Assembly (NCBI RefSeq): GCF_013624435.2
Contig: NZ_CP061768.1
Span: 62,001-126,000 of the forward strand
DNA length: 64,000 nucleotides
Direction: 5' to 3'
Source of the DNA: Nocardioides campestrisoli
GTDB taxonomy: Bacteria > Actinomycetota > Actinomycetes > Propionibacteriales > Nocardioidaceae
Shown here: piece after piece, positions 39,365-47,474 of the stretch
Position numbering within the stretch: position 1 is the first letter of the stretch
How the letters are laid out: every line of letters starts with the position of its first letter
The notes under the pieces: generated by a model
What the model was told of the DNA's origin: nothing
What the model saw: only the letters and a program-made list of their open reading frames with translations
Databases searched by the model: none
Program-made: the position numbers and the translations under genes

Positions 39365-40147
39365 ATGGACGGAGCCCCGGGGCCGCTCCGGTTGACCTGG
39401 CTGGGCCACTCGACCGTGGTGATCGACCTGGCCGGCACGCGGCTGCTCACCGACCCGCTGCTCCGCGCCCACAACACCCTGCTGCGGCGCAGCCCGCCGC
39501 CACCGCGCCCCGAGCAGTGGGCCGGCACGGACGCCGTCCTCCTCTCCCACCTGCACCTGGACCACGCCGAGCTGAGGTCGCTGCGACTGCTGCCCGGGGT
39601 GCCGGTGCTCACCGGGCCGGACAACGCCCGCTGGGCGACCCGGCGCGGGCTGCGCGGGGTGGCGCCGGAGGGGTGGGCGACGGTCGGCGACGCGCAGGTA
39701 CGGCTGGTGCCGGCGGTGCACCACGACCGCCCGCTGCCGCACCGCCCCCAGGACGCGCACGGGCACCTGCTGCGTGCGCGCGGGACGACGGTGTGGTTCG
39801 CCGGCGACACCGAGCTCTACCCGGCGATGGCGGACCTGCCGGGGCTGGCCGGGGCGGACCGGCTGGACGTGGCGATCGTGCCGATCGGGGGGTGGGGACC
39901 GCGCCTCTCCGGCGGGCACATGGGCCCGGAGCAGGCCGCGCGGGCGTGCGCGACCACCGGCGCCCGCTACGCCCTGCCGGTGCACTGGGGCACCCTGCAC
40001 GCGCCGCTGATGAGGCAGGTGGGCGGCTGGTTCGACCGGCCGCTGGACGCCTTCGTCTCAGCGGTCGCCGTCGGGGCGCCCGGGTGCGAGGTGGTCCGCG
40101 TGGCTCCCGGCGAACCCTGGACGCTCGACCTCGGCCCCGGCCGCTGA
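39365..40147 (+). CDS. Metallo-beta-lactamase-fold hydrolase (UlaG/NAPE-PLD-like)
   Basis: A 260-residue binuclear metal hydrolase. Metal motif HxHxDH in LLSHLHLDHAELRSL (about 60-74), upstream WLGHSTVVIDLAGTRLLTDPLL (about 12-33) as in UlaG-like and NAPE-PLD-like enzymes, GDTELYP (about 147-153) and a final His in LPVHWGTLH (about 206-214). Cytoplasmic, substrate unknown (phosphodiester or lactone bonds are usual). Its last 90 bases overlap the convergent phosphatase gene. Confidence 0.88.
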   Translation: MDGAPGPLRLTWLGHSTVVIDLAGTRLLTDPLLRAHNTLLRRSPPPPRPEQWAGTDAVLLSHLHLDHAELRSLRLLPGVPVLTGPDNARWATRRGLRGVAPEGWATVGDAQVRLVPAVHHDRPLPHRPQDAHGHLLRARGTTVWFAGDTELYPAMADLPGLAGADRLDVAIVPIGGWGPRLSGGHMGPEQAARACATTGARYALPVHWGTLHAPLMRQVGGWFDRPLDAFVSAVAVGAPGCEVVRVAPGEPWTLDLGPGR

Positions 40148-42187
40148 GACCAGCCGCTGGCCGCTGCGCCGCAGGAACCCGAGCAGCACCTGGTGCAGCT
40201 GGTCGGCGCCCTCGACCCGGTCGGGGATCGAGTCGCCGAACTCGCTGGGGGCCAGCAGGACCGCGCTCTCCTGCCACCCGCCCAGGCCGCCGTGGGCCCC
40301 CACCAGCTCCTCGAACGCGGCGATGTCGAGGGTGTCCCGCTCGACCAGGCTGTTGACGTAGAGGTCGGGCGCCTCCGGGCGCAGCACCGCGCGGGCCAGC
40401 AGCCGGCGCGCCGGTTCGCCGTACTCGCGCAGCGGGTCGCTCCCGGTGACCTCGCCGGTCGCCAGCTGGCACCGGCCGTCGTGGCCGTAGGCCCACGGGA
40501 CGCCGGCGTCGTCGAGGCCGGCGACGAACCCCACTCCGGGGTGCGCGGTGAGGCCGGGCAGCAGCCGCGGCCAGCGCCGGTCGAGCTCGTCGACGCTGAG
40601 CCGGCTCGGGCCCTGGACCTGGAGCAGGCCCAGGTTGCCCGAGGCCAGCACGACCACGTCCTGCGCCCGGTCGGTGTGCCCGGACCTTCCCTCGTCGACC
40701 GCCTCGTCGACCCGGCGCTGCGCGGGACGGGCGACGCGGCCGGCCAGCCCCTGGTCGCCGAGGTCCTGGACCAGCGCGCCCGCCCGCGCCCACCCCTCGT
40801 CCGCGGCCTCGGGGTGGCGGACCTCGACCGCCATCAGCCCGGCGCAGACCGCGGAGAGGTCCTGGCCGTAGCGGTCGGCGAACGGCTGCCCCTGCGACTG
40901 GCCGTGGTCGGAGACCACCACCAGCCGGTAGCGTCGCGGCGCCCGCGCGGCGAGCTGCTCGAGCTGGGCGAGCACCCGGTCGAGCCCGTCGAGCGCGGCG
41001 ACCGACTCGTGCCGGAAGATCCCCGCGTGGTGGGCGATCTCGTCGTAGTCCACGTAGTCGACGTAGACGACCTTGCGGCCGGCGAGCATCTCCTCCGAGA
41101 CCAGCGCGGTGTTGAGGTCGCGCTGGAGGGCGTTGGTCAGCGCCCGGAGGAAGGCGAAGGTCCACGTCCGGGGCACCCGCGGCTCCAGCCCCTGCCGCAC
41201 CTGGACGCGTCGCTGCCAGCGCTCCTTGACCACCTCGCCCACCGTGCGGGTGAAGCTGCGGGCGAAGCCGGTGGGGGTGAGCATGAACCAGGCCAGCGAC
41301 CGCTTGGTCTGCAGCGACCCCGGGCTGGCGGCCACGTGGCTCATGGTCAGCAGCGACCGTCCGGCGTCACCGGAGAAGAGGTTGGAGATCGACGTCCCGT
41401 CCTCGCAGAGCAGGCCGCGTCCGTCGCTGGCCCGCTCCTCGATGATCCGGGCGTCGGCGGGGTGGTTGGCGACCAGCACCCGGCCCAGCTCCCGGTCGTA
41501 CCACCGGAAGCCGGGGACGCCGTCCACGGTGCCGTGCAGGATGCCCAGCTGGCTGGCGGGCGTGGTGCACGGCAGCTGCGGCGTCCACTCGGTGAGGAGG
41601 TGGCTGCCGGAGCCGACCCACCGCCGGATCGTCGGCACCCGGCCGGCCTGCACGGCCCAGCGCAGCACCGGGAAGGGCACGCCGTCGAGCTGGACCACGA
41701 CCAGCCCGTCGACCTCGGGGTCGGGGACGGTGACCGCCCGGTCGCGCCGGGCCAGCGCGCTGGTGAACGAGGCGTCGGTGCCCGCGGAGGCGACGTACGC
41801 CGCGAGCGTGCCGGCGACCGCGGAGACCCAGCTCACCACGAAGGCGACCAGCCAGGTCGAGGTGATCCCGGGCACCGTGACCATCGCGACGTGCATCACC
41901 ACGCCCTGGACGACGAAGGCCAGCGGCAGCACCGTGAGCCAGGCGATCCGCACGCTCACCTCGACCAGCACGGGTCGCACCAGCAGACCGACCAGGCCGC
42001 TCACCGCCGCGACCAGGGCGAGGTCCCACAGGGAGGAGGCCGAGAGCTCGGGCAGCAGCAGGGCGCTGAGCCACAGCGCCGCCGTGGAGACCGCCCAGGT
42101 GGACAGCAGCCGGCCGACGTCGGAGAGGGTGAGCCGCCAGCGGCTCGGCCCGGGAGCGCGCCGGCGCGCGGGTTCCTCGCTCGACAT
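40058..42187 (-). CDS. Membrane-anchored alkaline-phosphatase-superfamily phosphodiesterase with DUF4/holin-like N-terminus
   Basis: A 709-residue protein in two parts. Residues about 15-150 form four membrane helices like the phage-holin family 4 (DUF4) module. Residues about 165-690 are a type I phosphodiesterase/nucleotide pyrophosphatase domain: VVVQLDGVPFPVLRWAV (metal Asp), TPQLPCTTPASQLGILHG (nucleophile Thr region), DEIAHHAGIFRHES (His ligands) and VSDHGQSQGQPF. ATG 42187 has a good Shine-Dalgarno GGAGG 5 nt upstream; an upstream in-frame ATG lacks one. The stop lies 90 nt inside the convergent hydrolase gene. Substrate unknown, probably a surface or lipid phosphodiester. Confidence 0.85.
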   Translation of the reverse strand: MSSEEPARRRAPGPSRWRLTLSDVGRLLSTWAVSTAALWLSALLLPELSASSLWDLALVAAVSGLVGLLVRPVLVEVSVRIAWLTVLPLAFVVQGVVMHVAMVTVPGITSTWLVAFVVSWVSAVAGTLAAYVASAGTDASFTSALARRDRAVTVPDPEVDGLVVVQLDGVPFPVLRWAVQAGRVPTIRRWVGSGSHLLTEWTPQLPCTTPASQLGILHGTVDGVPGFRWYDRELGRVLVANHPADARIIEERASDGRGLLCEDGTSISNLFSGDAGRSLLTMSHVAASPGSLQTKRSLAWFMLTPTGFARSFTRTVGEVVKERWQRRVQVRQGLEPRVPRTWTFAFLRALTNALQRDLNTALVSEEMLAGRKVVYVDYVDYDEIAHHAGIFRHESVAALDGLDRVLAQLEQLAARAPRRYRLVVVSDHGQSQGQPFADRYGQDLSAVCAGLMAVEVRHPEAADEGWARAGALVQDLGDQGLAGRVARPAQRRVDEAVDEGRSGHTDRAQDVVVLASGNLGLLQVQGPSRLSVDELDRRWPRLLPGLTAHPGVGFVAGLDDAGVPWAYGHDGRCQLATGEVTGSDPLREYGEPARRLLARAVLRPEAPDLYVNSLVERDTLDIAAFEELVGAHGGLGGWQESAVLLAPSEFGDSIPDRVEGADQLHQVLLGFLRRSGQRLVSAAGAEVERPGFAGSHADHLAPGRPDGDR

Positions 42188-42315
42188 CGGCGCCTCCAAC
42201 CCCGGGCGGGGGCTCCCGCCGCGGCCCGTCTCCATCCCTACCCCGCGCCGCCACGGTTGGGAATGGTCCTGGGACAGGGCGCCCCCGGGTCAGGCGGTCG
42301 GGTCACGCGGTCGGG

Positions 42316-43584
42316 TCACATCGTCGGCAGGGGCGTCCGCGAGACCGGGCAGCTCATGCACCGCGGCCCGCCGCGACCCGACCCGAGCTCGGAGCCGGCG
42401 ATCCGCACCACCTCGATGCCGGCCGCCTCGAGCCGGGCGTTGGTCTGGTCGTTGCGCTCGTAGGCCACCGCCACCCGTGGCGCCAGGGCGAGGGTGTTGT
42501 TGCCGTCGTCCCACTGCTCGCGCTCGGCGGTCACCGGGTCCAGGCCGGTGTCGATCTGGTGCAGGGTGTCGATCTGCATCGCCTTGGCCGCCGCGACCAG
42601 GAACGGCTCGGCCGGGGCCACGAGCAGCTCGTCGGGGTCCCCACCCTCGCCGGGCTCGGCGCGGGTGACGGCGTACGCCTGGAGGGAGTCGGCGAGGTTG
42701 GGGTACATCACGATCTTGTCGACGTCGACCATCGTGCAGACCGTGTCCAGGTGCATCGTCGCCCGCTCCTGGGTGATCGGCACCGCCAGCACGGTGTGCG
42801 CCAGGCCCTCGGCGAACAGGTGACGGGCGAACCGCTCCGCGCCGGCCGGCGTCGTCCGCTCGCCCACCCCGACCGCGACCACGCCCGGCGACATGAGCAG
42901 CACGTCGCCGCCCTCGACGTTCTCGTGCTGCCAACCGTGGATCGTCGAGGTGCCCGCGAACCGCGGGTGCCGGGTGTAGATCAGCTCGGTCAGCTGGGTC
43001 TCCCGGCGCCGGGCCGGCAGTGCCAGCGAGGTGATCGCGACCCGGTCGCCGATCCACACCGAGGAGTCCCGGGTGAAGAGCAGGTTGGGCAGCGGGTCGA
43101 TGAGGAAGTCGTCCTCGGCCAGCAGCGAGGTGACCAGGCCGTGCCCGCCGCGGACCTCGTCGTTGCGCACCCCGGCGGTGAGGAAGAGCGCCAGCTCCTC
43201 GGGGGTGCGGTCGTGCAGCGAGTCCCGCAGGTAGGTGGCCAGGGTGTCGCCGAGGTGCAGGGTGTTGGTCACCCCGTCGATCGCCCGCTCCCGGGCCTCG
43301 GCGTCGGCGAGGGTCTCGACCAGCAGCTCGGTCAGGTAGAGCACCTCGACCCCGCGCCCGCGCAGGGTCTCGGCGAAGGCGTCGTGCTCCTCCTGGGCCC
43401 GGCTGACCCAGGGGATGGCGTCGAAGAGCAGCTTGTCGCTGTTGCGCGGGGTGAGCCGCTTGAGCTCGGGGCCGGGCCGGTGCAGGAGCACGGTCTCCAG
43501 GGTGCCGACCTCGGAGTCCACCCCGAGCCGCGTGCTGGAGCCTGTCTCGGTCTTGCTGGGGCCGGTCGCGCCTGTCGAAGCCAT
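42316..43584 (-). CDS. arcA: Arginine deiminase
   Basis: A 422-residue guanidino-modifying enzyme converting arginine to citrulline and ammonia. Family blocks: [14 protein letters not shown] (about 165-178), [19 protein letters not shown] (about 215-233), [15 protein letters not shown] (about 273-287) with the catalytic His, and the nucleophile Cys in GGPRCMSCP near the C-terminus. The enzyme is complete, but arcB, arcC and arcD are not adjacent. ATG 43584 is 7 nt after TAAAGT, whose TAA is the stop codon of the upstream GNAT gene. Confidence 0.95.
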   Translation of the reverse strand: MASTGATGPSKTETGSSTRLGVDSEVGTLETVLLHRPGPELKRLTPRNSDKLLFDAIPWVSRAQEEHDAFAETLRGRGVEVLYLTELLVETLADAEARERAIDGVTNTLHLGDTLATYLRDSLHDRTPEELALFLTAGVRNDEVRGGHGLVTSLLAEDDFLIDPLPNLLFTRDSSVWIGDRVAITSLALPARRRETQLTELIYTRHPRFAGTSTIHGWQHENVEGGDVLLMSPGVVAVGVGERTTPAGAERFARHLFAEGLAHTVLAVPITQERATMHLDTVCTMVDVDKIVMYPNLADSLQAYAVTRAEPGEGGDPDELLVAPAEPFLVAAAKAMQIDTLHQIDTGLDPVTAEREQWDDGNNTLALAPRVAVAYERNDQTNARLEAAGIEVVRIAGSELGSGRGGPRCMSCPVSRTPLPTM

Positions 43585-43591
43585 GGCGGGC

Positions 43592-43597
43592 ACTTTA
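43592..43597 (-). promoter_or_regulatory. -10 hexamer TAAAGT overlapping a stop codon
   Basis: Reads TAAAGT on the minus strand, 7 nt before ATG 43584; its TAA is the stop of the GNAT gene. Confidence 0.65.
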
Positions 43598-44407
43598 GTG
43601 GGCGGGCCCAGCGTCGTCCCGCGTCGCTGTGCCCGTCGTGGGGGCGTGCTCGTCGGCGAGGATCGCGTAGCGCAGCGAGTCGGTCCACTCGCCCTGGGAC
43701 CAGAAGTCCTGCCGGAACAGCCCCTCGCGCGTCATCCCCAGGCGTTCGCAGAGCCGGGCGGAGGCGAGGTTGCGCGCGTCCAGGCTGGCGTAGACACGGT
43801 GGAAGCCGTAGTGCCCGAACGCCAGGTCGAGCAGCGCCCGGGCGGCCTCGGTGACCAGGCCGCGTCCGGCGGCGTCGGGGTGGACCGCCCAGCCGATCTC
43901 CGCCTGGCTGTGGTGCGGCGGCTTGAACATCAGCAGCACGTCGCCGACCACCCGGCCGTCGAGCTCGAGCAGCAGGCCGAGCGCGGGGGGCTCCGGGTTG
44001 TCCTCACGGTGCCAACGGAGCCGTCGCTGGATGGACGCCGCGAGGTCGGTGCGGTCCTGGACGCCGAACGGCAGGTACGTCGCGACGTCCTCCCGCCCGT
44101 AGTAGGCGAGCAGGTCCTCGAGGTCGTCGGGGGTGGCGGGTCGGAGCACCAGCCGCTCGGTGCGCAGCGGCAGCTCGGGCAGTGAGGGCCTGAGCCAGGC
44201 CAGCGCGGCGGCGGAGAGCCACACCGGCGGCTCCCCGGGCCACTGCCCGACTGCGTCGCCGAGGAGGCCCCGGCCCACGGGATCTCGCCGGTCCGTCTCC
44301 AGCAGCGCCAGCCCGCGGCGGGCCGTCTCCACCAGGCGGTCACGCTTCACGGCGTCCGCCCGTACCTCTGCCTCGGTCGGTTGTGCCTGCGTCGGGTGGT
44401 GGGTCAC
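43595..44407 (-). CDS. GNAT acetyltransferase, RimJ/RimL type, with N-terminal extension
   Basis: A 270-residue protein. The C-terminal ~180 residues are a RimJ/RimL-like acetyltransferase: [23 protein letters not shown] (about 81-103), the acetyl-CoA loop [27 protein letters not shown] (about 171-197) and [21 protein letters not shown] (about 209-229). The first 75 residues are a helical, Arg/Ala-rich extension not typical of the family. Targets of this group are N-terminal amines of proteins or small molecules. GTG start with CACAGT 6 nt upstream. Confidence 0.87.
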   Translation of the reverse strand: MTHHPTQAQPTEAEVRADAVKRDRLVETARRGLALLETDRRDPVGRGLLGDAVGQWPGEPPVWLSAAALAWLRPSLPELPLRTERLVLRPATPDDLEDLLAYYGREDVATYLPFGVQDRTDLAASIQRRLRWHREDNPEPPALGLLLELDGRVVGDVLLMFKPPHHSQAEIGWAVHPDAAGRGLVTEAARALLDLAFGHYGFHRVYASLDARNLASARLCERLGMTREGLFRQDFWSQGEWTDSLRYAILADEHAPTTGTATRDDAGPAH

Positions 44408-44431
44408 GTCGTCACTGTGGCAGGGCCCGGG

Positions 44432-45058
44432 TCAGCCTGTCAGCAGCTCGTACGCCGAGAACAGGGCCAGCACCAGGCAGACGCATCCGCCGGCGTAGTG
44501 CAGCACCGAGAGCTTCACCTTCGCCAGCAGCACCCGGCCGACGATCACGGCCAGGCCGGAGACGGCGAGCAGCGCCCCCCAGGCGCCGATGAAGACGGAG
44601 ACGGGGTCGTCGTACTTGGCGACCAGGGAGAGGGTGAGCAGCTGGGAGAGGTCGCCCCACTCGGCGGCGAAGAGCACCAGGAAGCTGGTGAGCACGACCT
44701 TGAACCCGGTCACCTCGCCTCGGGCGGCGGCCTTCTCGGCGAACTCCTGCTCGGTCTCGGACTCGCCCTCGGCCTGGTCGTGGCTGCGGGCCTCGCGGAA
44801 GAGCAGCACCGCCCCGGCCAGGAAGAGCAGCATCGCCGCGGCCCGGACCACGTCGGTGGGCAGGAAGGAGGCGGCCTTGCCCAGCGCAACCGCGATCCCG
44901 GTCTGCACGGCGAAGGCCAGACCGACGCCGATCCAGACCAGCAGCGGCCTGAACTTCGTGCTCATCACCAGGGTGGCGATGAAGGTCTTGTCGGGCAGCT
45001 CCACCAGGAACAGGGCGCCGAAGGTCAGCGCGACGACCGCCAGGTCCACAGGGGTCAC
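44432..45058 (-). CDS. UPF0016/GDT1-family (TMEM165-like) metal transporter
   Basis: A 208-residue membrane protein with two homologous three-helix halves. UPF0016 members carry ExGD(K/R)(T/S) twice; here the first copy is ELPDKT (about 20-25), with Pro in place of the conserved Gly, the second EWGDLS (about 133-138). Between them is an acidic cytoplasmic loop (DQAEGESETEQEFAEK). Known members move Mn2+ or Ca2+. The GTG start overlaps the larC stop by 4 nt (GTGA), so it is co-translated with the nickel-cofactor genes, which suggests a nickel or other divalent metal role here. Confidence 0.85.
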   Translation of the reverse strand: MTPVDLAVVALTFGALFLVELPDKTFIATLVMSTKFRPLLVWIGVGLAFAVQTGIAVALGKAASFLPTDVVRAAAMLLFLAGAVLLFREARSHDQAEGESETEQEFAEKAAARGEVTGFKVVLTSFLVLFAAEWGDLSQLLTLSLVAKYDDPVSVFIGAWGALLAVSGLAVIVGRVLLAKVKLSVLHYAGGCVCLVLALFSAYELLTG

Positions 45059-46269
45059 TCCAGGAAGGTAGTTCGGTCGAAGAAGGCTCGGCTCGCGGCC
45101 GACGCGTCCGCCAGCACCTCGCTGACCGGACGGCCCAACGCCTCGGCCGCCCGGACCACGTCGTCGAACTCGGGCTGGGCGTTGACCAGCGTGCCGTCGT
45201 GGCGGGCGAGCTTGACCGCGATGGTGCGACCGTCGACCTCGACGCTCACCATCTCACGGTCCAGGGAGTGCTTCCCGAGCGGGACCTCCCGCACGCCGAG
45301 GGTGGTGGTGTGCCGGAAGATCGCGTCCCGCACCTGCGCTGCCCGGTCGGCGGCGACGAGCACGGAGAGGGTGTGCGCGGGCCGGCCCTTCTTCATCAGG
45401 ATCGGGGTGAGCCAGGCGTCGGAGGCGCCGGCGGCGAGCAGGGCGGCGATCACCTGCGGCCACAGGCGCGGGTCCAGGTCGTCGATGTTGGTCTCGATCT
45501 GCAGCGGGGGCGCCCCGGCCGGGCCGGTCTCGGCGGCGCCGACCAGGAGCCGCAGCACGTTGGCGTGCCCCTCGGGGTCGCGGCCCCCCGCGCCGACCCC
45601 GATCCGCTCGACCGCCATCGCCGGCTGGGCGCCCCAGCCGGTGGCCAGGGTGGTGAGCAGGGCCGCGCCGGTGGGCGTGCACAGCTCGGTCTCGGGGGCG
45701 CCGGGCGGACCGGCGTACGACGTCACGCCGCGCAGCAGCTCGGCGACCGCGGGTGGGGGGACGGGCAGGGTGCCGTGGGCGGCGCGGACCGTGCCGGAGC
45801 CGACGGCGACCTTGCTGACCACCACCTCGGTGAGCCCGTGCTCGGCGCGGAGCCAGGCGAAGCCGGCGCAGACGCCGACCACGTCGGCGATCGCGTCCAG
45901 TGCGCCGACCTCGTGGAAGGAGATCTCCTCGGGGGCGACGCCGTGCACGGCACCCTCGGCGACCGCCAGCCGCTCGAAGACCCGCAGTGCGGCCTCGCGG
46001 ACCGGCTCGGCCAGGGACGCCTCGGTGAGCAGCGCGTAGACGTCGCGCCAGGTGCGGTGGTGGGTGGAGTCGGCGACCTCGACGTGGCAGCGGGTGGCGG
46101 CCAGGGCACCGCGGCGGACGCTCTCGGCGTGGAGGGTGACCGGCTCGGGGGAGACGGCGTCGACCGCGCCCTGGATCACGTCGAGCGGCACCCCGGCGCC
46201 GACGAGCGCGCCGAGCAGCATGTCGCCGCTGGCCCCGGAGACCGACGCGTCGATCCAGGCGGTGCTCAT
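45055..46269 (-). CDS. larC: Nickel-pincer cofactor biosynthesis protein LarC (nickel insertion)
   Basis: A 404-residue protein of the DUF111/LarC family, the CTP-dependent cyclometallase that puts nickel into the pincer nucleotide cofactor first found in lactate racemase. The opening WIDASVSGASGDMLLGALVGAG (about 5-26) and central HEVGALDAIADVVG (about 115-128) are diagnostic; the C-terminal half with NIDDLDPRLWPQVI (about 254-267) is in the same frame. In Lactobacillus plantarum the gene is read by a frameshift, here it is one open frame. ATG 46269 overlaps the larB stop (ATGA). Confidence 0.92.
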   Translation of the reverse strand: MSTAWIDASVSGASGDMLLGALVGAGVPLDVIQGAVDAVSPEPVTLHAESVRRGALAATRCHVEVADSTHHRTWRDVYALLTEASLAEPVREAALRVFERLAVAEGAVHGVAPEEISFHEVGALDAIADVVGVCAGFAWLRAEHGLTEVVVSKVAVGSGTVRAAHGTLPVPPPAVAELLRGVTSYAGPPGAPETELCTPTGAALLTTLATGWGAQPAMAVERIGVGAGGRDPEGHANVLRLLVGAAETGPAGAPPLQIETNIDDLDPRLWPQVIAALLAAGASDAWLTPILMKKGRPAHTLSVLVAADRAAQVRDAIFRHTTTLGVREVPLGKHSLDREMVSVEVDGRTIAVKLARHDGTLVNAQPEFDDVVRAAEALGRPVSEVLADASAASRAFFDRTTFLE

Positions 46270-46961
46270 CGCTGGACCGACTGCCGGGCGATCCGGGCGG
46301 CGGCGACGCCGGCGCCGTACCCGTTGTCGATGTTGACCACGGTGACGCCGGGGGCGCACGAGTTGAGCATGGCGAGCAGGGCGGCCACGCCGCCGAGCGA
46401 GGCGCCGTACCCGACGCTGGTCGGGACCGCGACGAGCGGGACGCCGACCAGGCCGCCGACGACCGAGGGCAGCGCTCCCTCCATCCCGGCCACCACCACC
46501 AGGCAGTCGGCGGCCTCGAGCCGGTCGCGGACGGCGAGCAGCCGGTGCAGCCCGGCGACGCCGACGTCGGTGATCAGGTCGACGGCGGCACCGTGCACCT
46601 GGACGGTGAGGGCGGCCTCGAGGGCGACCGGGGCGTCGGAGGTGCCGGCCGCGACCACGGCCACCGTGCCGCGGGGGGCGGGCAGGGGGCCCAGGACTGC
46701 GGTCCCGGCGGTGCGGTCGACCTGCGCGCCGAGGTCGACGCAGAGCGCCTGGGCTTCCTCGGAGAGCCGGGTGGCGAGCACGGCGCGCTCGGGGTGGGCG
46801 GCGTGCAGGGTGGCCAGGATCTCCGCGACCTGGACCGGGGACTTGCCGGCGCCGTAGACCACCTCGGGGTCGCCGGTGCGGTGGGCCCGGTCGAGGTCGA
46901 CGCGGGCGAAGCCCAGGTCGGCGGTGGCCTGCTCGTGCTGCTCGTCGCTCCGGTCCGTCAC
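46266..46961 (-). CDS. larB: Nickel-pincer cofactor biosynthesis protein LarB (NaAD carboxylase/hydrolase)
   Basis: A 231-residue protein with a PurE-like C-terminal domain. LarB carboxylates the pyridinium ring of nicotinic acid adenine dinucleotide and cleaves its phosphoanhydride, the first step of the cofactor. Seen: VVYGAGKSPVQVAEIL (about 35-50), VAVVAAGTSDAPVALEA and the end VPTSVGYGASLGGVAALLAMLNSCAPGVTVVNIDNGYGAG. GTG 46961 is chosen because TAGGTT lies 7 nt upstream; an in-frame TTG at 46970 overlaps that hexamer. It leads the larB-larC-UPF0016 operon. larE and an apoenzyme such as larA are not in the window. Confidence 0.92.
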   Translation of the reverse strand: MTDRSDEQHEQATADLGFARVDLDRAHRTGDPEVVYGAGKSPVQVAEILATLHAAHPERAVLATRLSEEAQALCVDLGAQVDRTAGTAVLGPLPAPRGTVAVVAAGTSDAPVALEAALTVQVHGAAVDLITDVGVAGLHRLLAVRDRLEAADCLVVVAGMEGALPSVVGGLVGVPLVAVPTSVGYGASLGGVAALLAMLNSCAPGVTVVNIDNGYGAGVAAARIARQSVQR

Positions 46962-46968
46962 GCCCTGC

Positions 46969-46974
46969 AACCTA
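46969..46974 (-). promoter_or_regulatory. -10 hexamer TAGGTT of the lar operon
   Basis: Reads TAGGTT on the minus strand, 7 nt before GTG 46961. No nickel-responsive operator is recognisable. Confidence 0.6.
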
Positions 46975-47036
46975 CTCTGGTGAGACCCTCACACCGCCCG
47001 CGTGGTGTTCCGTCACCGTGACTCCTGGAGATCCTC

Positions 47037-47453
47037 ATGGCCTTCGCCGACGACATGAAGAAGAAGATCGACGAGCTCGAGCTGGAGAAGCGGCTCAAGG
47101 AGCTGGTCACCGAGACCGACAAGAAGACCAGCGAGGCGGTGGAGAAGGCCGGCGGCCTGGCGCACGAGCGTCGCGACGAGATCGCCGGCTGGATCGACAA
47201 GGCCACCGGACGGATCAACGAGCAGACCAAGGGCCAGTACGGCGACAAGGTGGAGAAGGTCCGCACCGGGCTGCTGAGCAGCCTGGAGAAGCTGGCGGCG
47301 AGGCGCAGGATGACGCCGGTGGCAGAGATCGATGCGCCCGATGCGCCCGATTCGCCCGACGCTGGCGGCCCGGCCACCGACGCCCAGGCGTCCGGTGATG
47401 CGCCGGCGTCGCCGCCGGAGTCGGGGAAGCCGACCGACCCGCCGCTGAGCTGA
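47037..47453 (+). CDS. Small charged helical protein (Rv0909/MT0933-like)
   Basis: A 138-residue protein. Residues 1-90 are Lys/Glu-rich and helical with coiled-coil character (DDMKKKIDELELEKRLKELV), containing DKATGRINEQTKGQYGDKVEKV, which resembles the end of the short MT0933-like antitoxin family and CsbD-type stress proteins. The last 45 residues are low-complexity Asp/Pro/Ala. No toxin gene is adjacent. ATG 47037 has TGGAGA upstream. Without a partner an antitoxin role is doubtful; a stress-related or envelope-associated helical protein is as likely. Confidence 0.65.
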   Translation: MAFADDMKKKIDELELEKRLKELVTETDKKTSEAVEKAGGLAHERRDEIAGWIDKATGRINEQTKGQYGDKVEKVRTGLLSSLEKLAARRRMTPVAEIDAPDAPDSPDAGGPATDAQASGDAPASPPESGKPTDPPLS

Positions 47454-47474
47454 CGGTCAGGCCGGGTCCGCGCC

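Noticed and set aside
47037..47453. Toxin-antitoxin module
   Set aside because: The small helical protein resembles MT0933-like antitoxins in one block, but no toxin gene is adjacent and the protein is about twice the usual length.
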